Assembly (NCBI GenBank): GCA_017440575.1
Contig: JAFSGY010000076.1
Location: 1 to 57,669, forward strand
DNA length: 57,669 bases
Direction: 5' to 3'
Source of the DNA: Lachnospiraceae bacterium
Lineage (GTDB): Bacteria; Bacillota; Clostridia; Lachnospirales; Lachnospiraceae
Part shown: positions 34,929-43,575 of the stretch, piece after piece
Numbering within the stretch: position 1 is the stretch's first letter
Layout: each line of letters begins with the position of its first letter
Translations under genes and position numbers: made by a program
Notes under the pieces: generated by a model
Databases searched by the model: none
Seen by the model: the letters and a program-made list of their open reading frames with translations, nothing else
What the model was told of the DNA's origin: nothing

Positions 34929-35756
34929 ATGAATGAAGTATATGAAAAGCTGATGAGATGTTATGAGAGTGTTAGAGAAAAAACAGACTTTGTTCCAAAG
35001 GTAGCATTGGTGCTTGGTTCAGGTCTTGGTGATTATGCAAATGATATAAAGGTAGTAGCTGAGATTGATTATAAAGAAATTGAAGGTTTTCCGGTTTCTA
35101 CAGTTCCGGGGCATGATGGTAAGTTTATATTTGGATATGTGAATGACGTTCCGGTTGTCTGTATGAAGGGAAGAGTACATTATTATGAAGGATATCCGAT
35201 TCAGGATGTGGTACTTCCTACCAGACTTATGAAGCTTCTTGGTGCAGAGATTCTGTTCCTGACCAATGCTTCCGGCGGTATGAATCGTGCTTTTAAGGCA
35301 GGTGACCTTATGATGATTAAGGATCATATCGGAATCTTTGTGCCGAATCCATTGCTTGGTGCTAACATTGATGAGCTTGGAACTAGATTTCCTGATATGA
35401 GCCATGTATATGATGAAGACTTACAGGATATTATCCGAAAAACGGCAAAGGCTAATGACATCTCGCTTCAGGAAGGTGTTTATGTACAGCTGACAGGACC
35501 TTGTTATGAATCACCGGCAGAGATTAAAATGCTTGCTAATTTTGCAGATGCGGTAGGTATGAGTACGGTTGTTGAGGCAATTGCTGCGAACCATTGTGGT
35601 ATGAAGATTTGCGGTATTTCCTGCGTATGCAATCTTGCAGCTGGTATGAATCCTACACCGTTATCTCACAAGGAGGTGCAGGAAGCAGCAGATATGGCAG
35701 CACCTAGGTTTAAAAAACTTGTAACAGAAGTTATTAGTAAATTTGGAAATATTTAA
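34929..35756 (+). CDS. Purine-nucleoside phosphorylase (trimeric type)
   Basis: It phosphorolyses guanosine and inosine in purine salvage. Family motifs: phosphate-binding LGSGLG, VPGHDGKF, GRVHYYEG, NASGGMN, and the purine-site stretch VGMSTVVEAIAANHCGM, where most homologues have STVPE. The Asn in SCVCNLAAGM is kept. ATG 34929 has AAGGGG upstream, so the reading from 34902 is discarded. cdd follows 71 nt later, forming a nucleoside salvage pair. punA or deoD are possible symbols. Confidence 0.94.
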   Translation: MNEVYEKLMRCYESVREKTDFVPKVALVLGSGLGDYANDIKVVAEIDYKEIEGFPVSTVPGHDGKFIFGYVNDVPVVCMKGRVHYYEGYPIQDVVLPTRLMKLLGAEILFLTNASGGMNRAFKAGDLMMIKDHIGIFVPNPLLGANIDELGTRFPDMSHVYDEDLQDIIRKTAKANDISLQEGVYVQLTGPCYESPAEIKMLANFADAVGMSTVVEAIAANHCGMKICGISCVCNLAAGMNPTPLSHKEVQEAADMAAPRFKKLVTEVISKFGNI

Positions 35757-35827
35757 GATATAATTTATTGATTTATAGAAAGAGATATCTTATGTTAGAA
35801 GCATGATATTGGGAAAGGAAGACGAAA

Positions 35828-36235
35828 ATGGATAACAGGGAATTGATTAGACTTGCACTAGAGGCAAGAGAGGCAGCATATGCACCATATTCGGGCTTTC
35901 GAGTTGGAGCTGCCTTGTTGACAAAAGAAGGAAAGGTGTATAAGGGCTGTAATATTGAAAATGCAAGCTATACACCAACCAACTGTGCAGAGAGAACTGC
36001 CTTTTTTAAAGCGGTAAGCGAAGGAGAAAGAGAGTTTGCAGCGATTGCGGTAGTTGGAGGCAGTGGAGATTTACCAAAGAATTATGCATTCCCATGTGGT
36101 GTATGCAGACAGGTTATGATGGAGTTCTGTGATCCTAAGACCTTCCATGTGATTACTGCTATTTCGGAAAATGAATATTTGGACAAGACTTTGGAAGCGA
36201 TGCTTCCACATGGTTTCGGTCCATCGAGCCTTTAA
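35828..36235 (+). CDS. cdd: Cytidine deaminase
   Basis: A 135-residue zinc enzyme converting cytidine and deoxycytidine to uridine forms. The catalytic motifs NCAERTAFFKA and PCGVCRQVMMEF are complete, giving three zinc-binding cysteines and the catalytic Glu. GGAAAGGA stands before the start. Confidence 0.97.
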   Translation: MDNRELIRLALEAREAAYAPYSGFRVGAALLTKEGKVYKGCNIENASYTPTNCAERTAFFKAVSEGEREFAAIAVVGGSGDLPKNYAFPCGVCRQVMMEFCDPKTFHVITAISENEYLDKTLEAMLPHGFGPSSL

Positions 36236-36247
36236 GGAGAATAAACG

Positions 36248-37927
36248 ATGGATGCGATAATATTTTTAGGCCTGACATTTTCCGTCATTATTTTTGTTAT
36301 GGTGCGAGGTTCCATAGAGGAGAAACAGAATAAGAAACGATACGAAGCAAGTCTTAGAGAGGAATATGGACAGTTCCCGGATAAGGAATATAAAGAGGAA
36401 GATTTTGAGAATATCACAAGACTATTTGCTTATCGTCATAAGGAATATTTTGTCGATGATATTACATGGAATGATCTGAATATGAATGGTATCTTTGCAT
36501 TGATGGATCATACTCAATCATCTTCGGGAGCAGAATATTTATATGATATGCTTCGCACTCCAAGATTGATGAAGGATGCGTTTGAAAATTTGGAAGAACA
36601 TATTTCTTATTTTCAAAGGGAAGAGGATAAAAGAGTTGCTGTCCAAATGAAGCTTCATGCTCTCGGAAGGTCAGGAAGATTTTCTATTTTTGATTATATT
36701 GAATATCTGGATAATCTTGGTGATGTTAGTAATAGAAAGCATATTTTTATGCTTGTAGCGTTGATTGTATCTCTTGTAATGCTTTTCTTTGATGTTATAA
36801 TTGGTGTTTTCGTGTTATTAGTTGTTGTGGCGGTTAACATGACAACTTACTTGCGTGAAAAGACGAGCATTGCACCATATTTAACCAGCTTTTCTTATAT
36901 TATGCGATTGATTCAGTGCGGAGACAGTATTTCGGAAGATGGATTGGATGAAATGCCAGAGTATAAAGAAGAGTTAAAGAAGAAAGTAGTAAAGCTGGCA
37001 GTGGTTCGTAGAAATTATGGTGCAGTGGCTAAGATGAATTCTTCCAGTGGTAATCCCCTGGAGATTGTATTTGATTATATTAATATGCTTACTCATATTG
37101 ATATTATGCGATTTAACCGTATGGTTCGTCTGGTTAGGGAGTATAAGGAAGAAATCTATGAATTGGTAGAAACGATTGGGTATATCGATGCGGTTATTTC
37201 AATTGGTGCTTTTAGAGAATCTTTGAAAACCTATTGTGTACCGGAATTTGAAGATGGAAAAGAGGTTACGCTATGCATTAAGGATGGTTATCATCCTTCT
37301 ATTAGCAATCCCGTTGTGAACAGTTTTTCGCAGAAGAGAGGAATGCTTGTTACAGGTTCTAATGCTTCCGGTAAGTCTACCTTTTTGAAAATGGTAGCAA
37401 TTAATGCCATTTTGGCGCAGACGATTCACACCTGCGCAGCAAGCTCTTATCATGGTGGATTGTATAAAATCTTTTCATCGATGGCGTTAAGAGATGACCT
37501 TATGGCAGGAGATAGCTATTATATAGTAGAAATCAAAGCATTGAAGCGAATTATGGATGTAGCGGAAGAAAAAGGCGAGAATCCACTATTGTGCTTTGTT
37601 GATGAGGTATTACGTGGAACGAATACGGTAGAGCGTATTGCGGCATCAGCACAGATTATGGAAAGCCTTGCCCGTAAAGGGTTATTTTGCTTTGCTGCAA
37701 CACATGATATCGAGCTTACACATTTATTGGCTGAAAAATATGATAATTATCATTTCGAAGAGGATGTAAAGGATGGAGATGTTCTGTTTTCCTATCGTTT
37801 GTTAGATGGAAGGGCTCAAACAAGAAATGCGATTAAGCTTTTGAAAGTCATTGGCTTTTCTGATGAAATTACAGAATGTGCAGAGGATAGGGCGCAGAGA
37901 TTTTTAAGAACTGGGCAATGGACGTAA
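36248..37927 (+). CDS. Membrane-anchored MutS-family ATPase
   Basis: A 559-residue protein with a MutS domain V ATPase: Walker [10 protein letters not shown] (near 370), Walker [15 protein letters not shown] and the ATHDIELT switch. Upstream there is a MutS core-like segment ([17 protein letters not shown]), but no mismatch-recognition domain I. It has a membrane helix at residues 4-20 and two more at about 165-199, which canonical MutS and MutS2 lack. Similar proteins occur widely but are not characterised, so mismatch repair should not be assumed. It ends 17 nt before rnhA. Confidence 0.88.
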   Translation: MDAIIFLGLTFSVIIFVMVRGSIEEKQNKKRYEASLREEYGQFPDKEYKEEDFENITRLFAYRHKEYFVDDITWNDLNMNGIFALMDHTQSSSGAEYLYDMLRTPRLMKDAFENLEEHISYFQREEDKRVAVQMKLHALGRSGRFSIFDYIEYLDNLGDVSNRKHIFMLVALIVSLVMLFFDVIIGVFVLLVVVAVNMTTYLREKTSIAPYLTSFSYIMRLIQCGDSISEDGLDEMPEYKEELKKKVVKLAVVRRNYGAVAKMNSSSGNPLEIVFDYINMLTHIDIMRFNRMVRLVREYKEEIYELVETIGYIDAVISIGAFRESLKTYCVPEFEDGKEVTLCIKDGYHPSISNPVVNSFSQKRGMLVTGSNASGKSTFLKMVAINAILAQTIHTCAASSYHGGLYKIFSSMALRDDLMAGDSYYIVEIKALKRIMDVAEEKGENPLLCFVDEVLRGTNTVERIAASAQIMESLARKGLFCFAATHDIELTHLLAEKYDNYHFEEDVKDGDVLFSYRLLDGRAQTRNAIKLLKVIGFSDEITECAEDRAQRFLRTGQWT

Positions 37928-37944
37928 TAGAGAAAGGAATTAAT

Positions 37945-38430
37945 ATGTTTGTAAAGATATTTACCGATGGGGCAGCAAGAGGAAATCCTGAGGGGCCGGG
38001 TGGCTATGGAGCGGTACTACAATATGTAGATTCTAAAGGGCAGCTTCATGAGAGAGAGTTTTCGGCTGGCTATAAAAAAACAACGAATAATCGCATGGAG
38101 CTACTTGCTGTCATTACAGGATTAGAAGCTTTGACAAAACCTTGTGAAGTCGAGGTAATATCAGATTCCAAATATGTGACGGATGCGTTTAACCAGCATT
38201 GGGTAGAAGGCTGGCTGAAGCGTGGCTGGAAGAATAGTAGTAAGGAACCGGTTAAAAATATTGATTTGTGGCAGAGATTGCTTCGGGCGAAAGCACAACA
38301 TCAGGTAAAGTTTACATGGGTAAAAGGACATGCTGGACATCCTGAAAATGAACGTTGTGATAGGTTGGCAACTACGGCAGCTGATGGTAATAACTTACTT
38401 GACGATGTGGTGGGCGAAGTGATATTATAA
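37945..38430 (+). CDS. rnhA: Ribonuclease HI
   Basis: A 161-residue RNase H type 1. The catalytic carboxylates are in [10 protein letters not shown] (D8), NNRMELLAV (E52) and SDSKYV (D74), with the final Asp in the ERCDRLA segment and the HAGHPENE loop nearby. AAAGGA precedes ATG 37945; the reading from 37918 overlaps the MutS-like gene and is rejected. Confidence 0.96.
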   Translation: MFVKIFTDGAARGNPEGPGGYGAVLQYVDSKGQLHEREFSAGYKKTTNNRMELLAVITGLEALTKPCEVEVISDSKYVTDAFNQHWVEGWLKRGWKNSSKEPVKNIDLWQRLLRAKAQHQVKFTWVKGHAGHPENERCDRLATTAADGNNLLDDVVGEVIL

Positions 38431-38500
38431 TAATTAAGAAATCAGTCAATTTTTAGTTTTTTGAATAAAAGATAATAAATATAGAAAAGGGTGATAATTG

Positions 38501-38644
38501 ATGGGAAATCTTATTGAATTTTTGAGAATGGTATTATCTTATTTGATGGTATTTGGGGTAATTGCAGTGGTATCAGCAGCAGGAGCTATTGTAGGTGTAA
38601 AACTTTGGAAACCAAAGAAAAAAGAAGAAAAGAGTGTTGAATAA
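38501..38644 (+). CDS. Small single-pass membrane protein, 47 residues
   Basis: ATG at 38501 has AAAAGGG about nine bases upstream and the frame ends with TAA at 38642-38644, right before a terminator. The sequence is a membrane helix (about residues 8-36, with a small-residue stretch VVSAAGAIVGV) followed by a highly basic/acidic tail (KPKKKEEKSVE). No family is recognised. Strong ribosome binding site and terminator support that it is a real gene. Confidence 0.72.
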   Translation: MGNLIEFLRMVLSYLMVFGVIAVVSAAGAIVGVKLWKPKKKEEKSVE

Positions 38645-38665
38645 GAAGTATAACATGTCAATTAG

Positions 38666-38693
38666 AAGAGATCTTGAAAAAGGTCTCTTTTTT
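38666..38693 (+). terminator. Intrinsic terminator after the small membrane protein gene
   Basis: AAGAGATC/GGTCTCTT (one T-G wobble) followed by a run of Ts. Confidence 0.88.
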
Positions 38694-38782
38694 CATCTTC
38701 TTTTTGACTTGACAGAGTTGCTTTTTGAAAGAATTGTAGCATTTACATAAATTATTTCGACTTTATCTGTTCAGACTGTTCA

Positions 38783-38811
38783 TTGACACGTGAAAAGGAT
38801 TCCTCTATACT
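38783..38811 (+). promoter_or_regulatory. Promoter for nrdD
   Basis: Perfect TTGACA (38783-38788), 17-nt spacer and TATACT (38806-38811). The 438 bases between the 47-residue gene and nrdD hold a terminator, this promoter, a NrdR-like box and the hairpin element; I see no further gene there. Confidence 0.85.
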
Positions 38812-38820
38812 ATTATATAA

Positions 38821-38836
38821 ATACAAGATATTGTGT
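38821..38836 (+). promoter_or_regulatory. Candidate NrdR box
   Basis: ATACAAGATATTGTGT matches the NrdR consensus ACACWATATATWGTGT at 14 of 16 positions. It starts a few bases after the predicted transcription start of nrdD, well placed for repression. NrdR boxes normally come in pairs and I find only one convincing copy. Confidence 0.6.
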
Positions 38837-38976
38837 ATAAGAAATAAATACATACAATATGAACACAATTTAAGACACAATAGGTATTTGTATGAATAAA
38901 GTGGAAAAGAATTAGATATTTCAGTAATCCGAGTGTAAGAAAATGGACTTGAAGAAGAAATATATATTGAAGCTTC

Positions 38977-39003
38977 ATAATTATGAAGGTACTGAATAAT
39001 TAC
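38977..39003 (+). repeat. Dispersed 27-nt hairpin element, copy 3 (nrdD leader)
   Basis: Inner stem TAATTA/TAATTA keeps the exact loop TGAAGGTACTGAA; relative to copy 1, both strands of one stem pair have changed (C-G to T-A). An 11-bp outer stem TATATTGAAGC/GCTTCAATATA (38963-38973 with 39007-39017) and a more distant GTAATCC/GGATTAC pair (38924-38930 with 39033-39039) enclose it. Confidence 0.85.
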
Positions 39004-39084
39004 GATGCTTCAATATAACAGGAATCATATAAGGATTACGATAAGAGGGGAATGTATTTATAAAGAAGGAGGCATCAATTATAC

Positions 39085-41277
39085 ATGGGGAAAATGATAG
39101 AAGACAGCAAAGTGAATGAAGACATCGATTATGGAAGCCTTTATCAGCCGGTACGCAAGACATATGTCATTAAAAAGGACGGCAGTAAAGAGCTTTTTAA
39201 CGTTCAGAAGGTAATTACAGCGGTTGGTAAGTCTGCGTATAGGGCTTTGACAAAGTTCTCAGATGAGGATAAGAAGCACATATGCGAATATGTTGTTAGT
39301 AAGGTAGATGAGATGGACACTGATGAAGTGCCTATTCCTGTTATGCATAATATTGTAGAGAGCGCATTAGAGCAGGTAAAACCGGTTGTAGCTAAGAGCT
39401 ATCGCGATTATCGTAATTATAAGCAGGATTTCGTCCGCATGATGGATGATGTATATAAGAAGAGCCAGTCAATTATGTATGTAGGAGACAAGGAGAATGC
39501 AAATACAGACTCTGCACTTGTTTCTACAAAACGTAGTTTGATTTTTAACCAGTTTAATAAGGAATTATATCAGAAGTTTTTCATGACCACAGAAGAGATT
39601 CAGGCATGTAGAGATGGGTATATCTATGTACATGATATGTCTGCAAGAAGAGATACCATGAATTGTTGTCTGTTTGACGTACAGAATGTATTATCTGGTG
39701 GTTTTGAGATGGGTAATATTTGGTATAATGAGCCAAAGTCTTTGGATGTTGCCTTTGACGTAATTGGTGATATTGTACTTAGTGCGGCAAGTCAGCAGTA
39801 TGGTGGATTTACAGTTCCTGAGGTTGATAAGATTCTGGCACCATATGCAGAAAAGACCTATAAGGCATCCTATGAGAAGTATATTCGTCTTGGAATTAGT
39901 GAAGAAAAGGCAGAAGAAGAAGCTATGGCAGATGTAAAGAGAGAGTTTGACCAGGGCTTTCAGGGATGGGAATATAAGTTTAATACCGTTGCCAGCAGCC
40001 GAGGTGACTATCCGTTTATTACGGTTACAGCAGGTATTGGAACGGATCGTTTTGCTAAGATGGCAACGATTGAGATGCTAAATGTTAGACGTAAGGGACA
40101 GGGCAAGAGCGAATGCAAAAAGCCTGTATTGTTCCCTAAGATTGTCTTTTTATATGATGAGAACCTGCATGGACCTGGTAAGCCAATGGAGGATGTATTT
40201 GAAGCAGGCGTTAAGTGTTCCGCGAAGACGATGTATCCTGATTGGTTAAGTCTGACTGGAAAGGGCTATATTGCAAGTATGTACAAGCAGTATGGTAAGG
40301 TTATTTCTCCAATGGGATGCCGTGCGTTCCTTTCTCCATGGTATGAGAGAGGCGGTATGTATCCTGCTGATGAAAAGGATACCCCTATTTTTGTTGGGCG
40401 TTTTAACATTGGTGCTGTTTCCTTGCATTTACCTATGATTCTAGCAAAGGCAAGACAGGAAAGTAGGGATTTCTATGAGGTGCTTGATTATTATCTGAAC
40501 TTAATCAGACAGCTTCATATCAGAACTTATGCATATCTTGGAAATATGAGAGCTTCTACGAATCCACTTGCATACTGTGAGGGTGGTTTTCTTGGTGGTA
40601 ATCTGAAGCTTACAGATAAGATTAAACCTCTATTAAAGGCGGCAACCGCTTCCTTTGGAATTACTGCATTTAATGAACTTCAGATGCTGTATAACGGAAA
40701 GTCCTTAGTAGAGGATGGTGCGTTTGCAATCGAAGTTCTGGAATATATTAACAAAGAGGTAAATCGTTTCAAGGAGGAGGATGGTAACTTATATGCTATC
40801 TATGGTACTCCGGCAGAGAATTTATGCGGTTTACAGGTTAAACAGTTTCGCGCAAAGTATGGTATTGTAGAGGGCGTTTCTGATAGAGAGTATGTCAGCA
40901 ACAGCTTTCACTGTCATGTAACAGAAGACATTACACCGATTCAGAAGCAGAATCTGGAATATAGATTCTGGGAGCTGTCTAACGGTGGAAAGATTCAGTA
41001 TGTAAAATATCCAATTGATTATAATATTACTGCAATTAAGACCTTGGTTAGAAGAGCTATGGACATGGGCTTTTATGAGGGTGTGAATTTGTCATTGGCT
41101 TATTGTGATGATTGTGGTCATCAGGAGCTGGAGATGGATGTATGTCCAAAGTGTGGAAGTAGCAATCTGACCAAGATTGATAGAATGAATGGTTATCTGT
41201 CTTATTCGCGTGTTCATGGTGATACCAGACTAAATGAAGCGAAAATGGCGGAAATTGCGGATAGAAAATCGATGTAA
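39085..41277 (+). CDS. nrdD: Anaerobic ribonucleoside-triphosphate reductase (class III)
   Basis: The oxygen-sensitive glycyl radical enzyme that makes dNTPs. An N-terminal ATP-cone (about residues 24-115, VIKKDGSKELFNVQKV) provides allosteric control. The C-terminus has the four-cysteine zinc site CDDC/CPKC and the glycyl radical loop RMNGYL. Length 730 residues is standard. AAGGAGG stands 12 nt upstream. The activase nrdG follows after a 168-nt gap that holds another repeat element. Confidence 0.97.
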   Translation: MGKMIEDSKVNEDIDYGSLYQPVRKTYVIKKDGSKELFNVQKVITAVGKSAYRALTKFSDEDKKHICEYVVSKVDEMDTDEVPIPVMHNIVESALEQVKPVVAKSYRDYRNYKQDFVRMMDDVYKKSQSIMYVGDKENANTDSALVSTKRSLIFNQFNKELYQKFFMTTEEIQACRDGYIYVHDMSARRDTMNCCLFDVQNVLSGGFEMGNIWYNEPKSLDVAFDVIGDIVLSAASQQYGGFTVPEVDKILAPYAEKTYKASYEKYIRLGISEEKAEEEAMADVKREFDQGFQGWEYKFNTVASSRGDYPFITVTAGIGTDRFAKMATIEMLNVRRKGQGKSECKKPVLFPKIVFLYDENLHGPGKPMEDVFEAGVKCSAKTMYPDWLSLTGKGYIASMYKQYGKVISPMGCRAFLSPWYERGGMYPADEKDTPIFVGRFNIGAVSLHLPMILAKARQESRDFYEVLDYYLNLIRQLHIRTYAYLGNMRASTNPLAYCEGGFLGGNLKLTDKIKPLLKAATASFGITAFNELQMLYNGKSLVEDGAFAIEVLEYINKEVNRFKEEDGNLYAIYGTPAENLCGLQVKQFRAKYGIVEGVSDREYVSNSFHCHVTEDITPIQKQNLEYRFWELSNGGKIQYVKYPIDYNITAIKTLVRRAMDMGFYEGVNLSLAYCDDCGHQELEMDVCPKCGSSNLTKIDRMNGYLSYSRVHGDTRLNEAKMAEIADRKSM

Positions 41278-41287
41278 ATATTTGAGA

Positions 41288-41419
41288 GTAACTGTTCGGT
41301 AGGAATACGCATTTACTGCGGATTCCGTGAGAAATGTAGTAGGATTAAGCAAAAATCCATTTGCGAAGCAAATTTAAGATGGATTTTTGGACGTAACTAT
41401 GAAGGTACTGAATAGTTAC
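41288..41419 (+). repeat. Composite inverted-repeat element, copy 4 (nrdD-nrdG gap)
   Basis: The 27-nt core is at 41393-41419 with arms and loop identical to copy 1. About 105 nt upstream GTAACTGTTCGGTA (41288-41301) can pair fully, counting G-T, with the right half TACTGAATAGTTAC (41406-41419). Between them are hairpins GGAATACGCA/TGCGGATTCC (41302-41326) and AAAAATCCAT/ATGGATTTTT (41351-41388) with an inner ATTTGC/GCAAAT. The core ends 27 nt before the nrdG GTG. Confidence 0.8.
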
Positions 41420-41446
41420 GAGAGAGTTTTTTAGGGGGACAATATA

Positions 41447-42061
41447 GTGCGTTATCATAATATAACGAAAGATGATATGTTAAACGGCGATGGATTGAGA
41501 GTCGTTTTGTGGGTGGCAGGCTGCGAACATTGTTGTGAGGGCTGCCAGAACCCAATGACATGGGATCCAAATGGTGGTTTATTATTTGATGAAAGTGCCA
41601 AGCAGGAAATTTTTGAACAGCTTGACCAGCCATATATTAATGGGATTACATTCTCAGGTGGAGATCCTCTTCACTGTGCAAACAGAGAAGGCGTGAAGCA
41701 GCTTATGATGGAGATTAAGGAAAAATATCCGGATAAGACAATCTGGCTTTACACAGGTGACAGTTGGGAAAATATCAAAAATTATCCAATGATGAAGTAC
41801 ATAGATGTCTTAGTAGATGGTGAGTTTAAGCTTGCTTTACGAGATGTAACCCTGTTATGGAAGGGAAGCAGTAATCAGAGGGTGATTGATGTTCAGGCGA
41901 CTCTGAAACAGGAGAATATTACTGTTCCTGTCCTTCATTGTGGAGATTATGATGAGATTCCTATGGGAAGAGAAACAAGTCGTGCACCAAAGGCAACAGA
42001 TGAGAATATTGTTCAATTTAATGGCGGTATGGACATTGCCTGTTGTGGATGTGAAGCTTAA
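41447..42061 (+). CDS. nrdG: Anaerobic ribonucleotide reductase activating protein
   Basis: A radical SAM enzyme that installs the glycyl radical on NrdD. The cluster motif is CEHCCEGC (Cx3Cx2C with one extra Cys), followed by FSGGDPLH. The C-terminal tail adds a cysteine-rich end CCGCEA and is longer than in E. coli NrdG (204 versus about 154 residues). The start is GTG with AGGGGG eight bases upstream. Confidence 0.95.
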   Translation: MRYHNITKDDMLNGDGLRVVLWVAGCEHCCEGCQNPMTWDPNGGLLFDESAKQEIFEQLDQPYINGITFSGGDPLHCANREGVKQLMMEIKEKYPDKTIWLYTGDSWENIKNYPMMKYIDVLVDGEFKLALRDVTLLWKGSSNQRVIDVQATLKQENITVPVLHCGDYDEIPMGRETSRAPKATDENIVQFNGGMDIACCGCEA

Positions 42062-42087
42062 TTGATTAAGACATAATATAAAGTAAA

Positions 42088-42134
42088 AGGTCTGTAATTA
42101 CAATGTGTATGTAGAATGTTGTAATTGCAGGCCT
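42088..42134 (+). other. Long hairpin before dut
   Basis: AGGTCTGTAATTACAA pairs over 16 bp with TTGTAATTGCAGGCCT (two G-T wobbles), around a 15-nt loop. It is not followed by a T-run, and AAAAAGGAG starts about 12 nt later, so it sits in the dut leader. Confidence 0.7.
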
Positions 42135-42161
42135 GTTATATGTTAAAAAGGAGATTTTAAA

Positions 42162-42617
42162 ATGATTAATATCAAGGTAAAATATTTTAATGATAGGGTA
42201 GAGAAGCTTACAAAGATTACAAAAGGAAATTGGATAGATTTACGCGCAGCAGAAGATGTAATCTTAAAAGCTGGTGAATTCAAGCTGATTCCACTAGGTA
42301 TTGCAATGGAGCTTCCAAGAGGTTATGAGGCACATGTTGTTCCAAGAAGTTCAACTTTTAAGAATTTTGGGATTATTCAGACTAACCATCAGGGCGTTAT
42401 CGACGGACCTGACCGTGAGACAGGAGAAGGTGGATATTGTGGAAATGATGACCAGTGGTTTATGCCGGTATATGCTCTCAGGGATACAGAGATTCATTTG
42501 AATGACAGAATCTGCCAGTTCCGTATTATGGAACAGCAGCCGGAGATTAGCTTTGAAGAGGTATCAGAGCTGACAGGATCTAATCGTGGTGGTCATGGAA
42601 GTACTGGAAAGCAGTAA
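42162..42617 (+). CDS. dut: Deoxyuridine 5'-triphosphate nucleotidohydrolase (dUTPase)
   Basis: It hydrolyses dUTP to dUMP, keeping uracil out of DNA. Motifs of the trimeric family are visible: DLRAAED (I), PRSST (II), GVIDGPDR (III), [10 protein letters not shown] (IV) and RGGHGSTG (V). The insertion [13 protein letters not shown] after motif III is of the kind seen in clostridial and phage enzymes. It follows nrdDG, fitting dNTP homeostasis. Confidence 0.94.
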   Translation: MINIKVKYFNDRVEKLTKITKGNWIDLRAAEDVILKAGEFKLIPLGIAMELPRGYEAHVVPRSSTFKNFGIIQTNHQGVIDGPDRETGEGGYCGNDDQWFMPVYALRDTEIHLNDRICQFRIMEQQPEISFEEVSELTGSNRGGHGSTGKQ

Positions 42618-42645
42618 GTAGTGTCATAATAAAATATGATAGTAG

Positions 42646-42680
42646 AACAGATAATATCGAAAAGGTATTGTCTGTTTTTT
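42646..42680 (+). terminator. Intrinsic terminator after dut
   Basis: AACAGATAATA/TATTGTCTGTT (one T-G wobble) with further Ts. It directly abuts the next promoter. Confidence 0.88.
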
Positions 42681-42682
42681 AA

Positions 42683-42711
42683 TTGTACAGTCTGTTAATT
42701 TGTGGTACAAT
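42683..42711 (+). promoter_or_regulatory. Promoter for the CAP-domain protein gene
   Basis: TTGTAC (42683-42688), 17-nt spacer and TACAAT (42706-42711), 36 nt before the chosen start. Confidence 0.7.
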
Positions 42712-42746
42712 TTATGAAAATATACAAAAGAAAAAGGAGAGAGCTT

Positions 42747-43490
42747 ATGGGAAAGACTTGTAAATATATGTTAGGCATTTGGATTGCGATAATGCTTTTT
42801 GGAATGACTGCATTTGCAGCGGAAGTAACTCCAGTAAATGCTGTTCTGTTTTCGAATGAAGAAACGGTTGTTTACGCAGAACCTAATTTGGCAAGTATAG
42901 TTATTTTACCAGATGTACAGGCTGGTCTTCCGATTCAGGTTACGGGAATTACAGATAATGGATTTTTTCAAGTGAATCTTGGAGAGGTTTTCTATATTCC
43001 GGGAAATGGTTTAAGCGAACCAACAGCAGAGAATGCAGTTATTGTACAGAAAGAAACAAAGGCACCGGAAGGTGTTCCACAGGAGATTTATGATGTAAAG
43101 CAGAATTATAATGAATATATTGTTCGTGTTGTAGAACTTGTGAATCAGGAGAGACAGAATGTCGGTTTACTACCTTTGGCATATGATGAACAGATTACCT
43201 ATGCAGCAACACAACGCTCTTTTGAAATGGCTGCGATTGATTGTTTTAGTCATACAAGACCGAATGGAACAAAGTGCTTTACTGTGATGAAAGAATATAA
43301 TATATTCTATCGAAGTGTGGGTGAAAATATTGCTTTTGGACAAGAAAATCCGGAAGAGGTTATAAATGACTGGATGAATTCACCGGGACATAGGGCGAAT
43401 ATTTTAACAGCTGGATTTACCAAGATTGGTGTTGGAATTGCAGCGAATGCAAATGGACGTTTATATTGGACGCAACTTTTTGCAGGATAA
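42747..43490 (+). CDS. Secreted CAP (SCP/PR1-like, YkwD) domain protein
   Basis: A 247-residue exported protein. Residues 1-24 are a signal peptide (basic start, hydrophobic core, AFA-A cleavage site). Residues about 30-105 resemble a small SH3-like domain, and about 130-247 form the CAP domain with VNQERQNVGL, AATQRSFEMA, SHTRPNGT, GENIAFG and NSPGHRANIL. Family members near sporulation genes are linked to spore or envelope structure, but the function is unknown. ATG 42747 has AAGGAGAG upstream. Confidence 0.92.
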   Translation: MGKTCKYMLGIWIAIMLFGMTAFAAEVTPVNAVLFSNEETVVYAEPNLASIVILPDVQAGLPIQVTGITDNGFFQVNLGEVFYIPGNGLSEPTAENAVIVQKETKAPEGVPQEIYDVKQNYNEYIVRVVELVNQERQNVGLLPLAYDEQITYAATQRSFEMAAIDCFSHTRPNGTKCFTVMKEYNIFYRSVGENIAFGQENPEEVINDWMNSPGHRANILTAGFTKIGVGIAANANGRLYWTQLFAG

Positions 43491-43503
43491 AATTGAAAAA
43501 AAG

Positions 43504-43533
43504 TAATAAAATACACCTTCATCGGACATTCTA
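43504..43533 (+). promoter_or_regulatory. Candidate sigma-G (forespore) promoter
   Basis: TAATA (43504-43508), 18-nt spacer and CATTCTA (43527-43533); the -10 fits the CATNHTA pattern exactly and the -35 fits GHATR in four of five. A CATCGGA/TCCGATG hairpin (43520-43566) ends next to the GGAGG of the following gene. Confidence 0.4.
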
Positions 43534-43575
43534 TGGAAGAGATAATCGAAAGAGAACTATCCGATGGAGGTTTTT

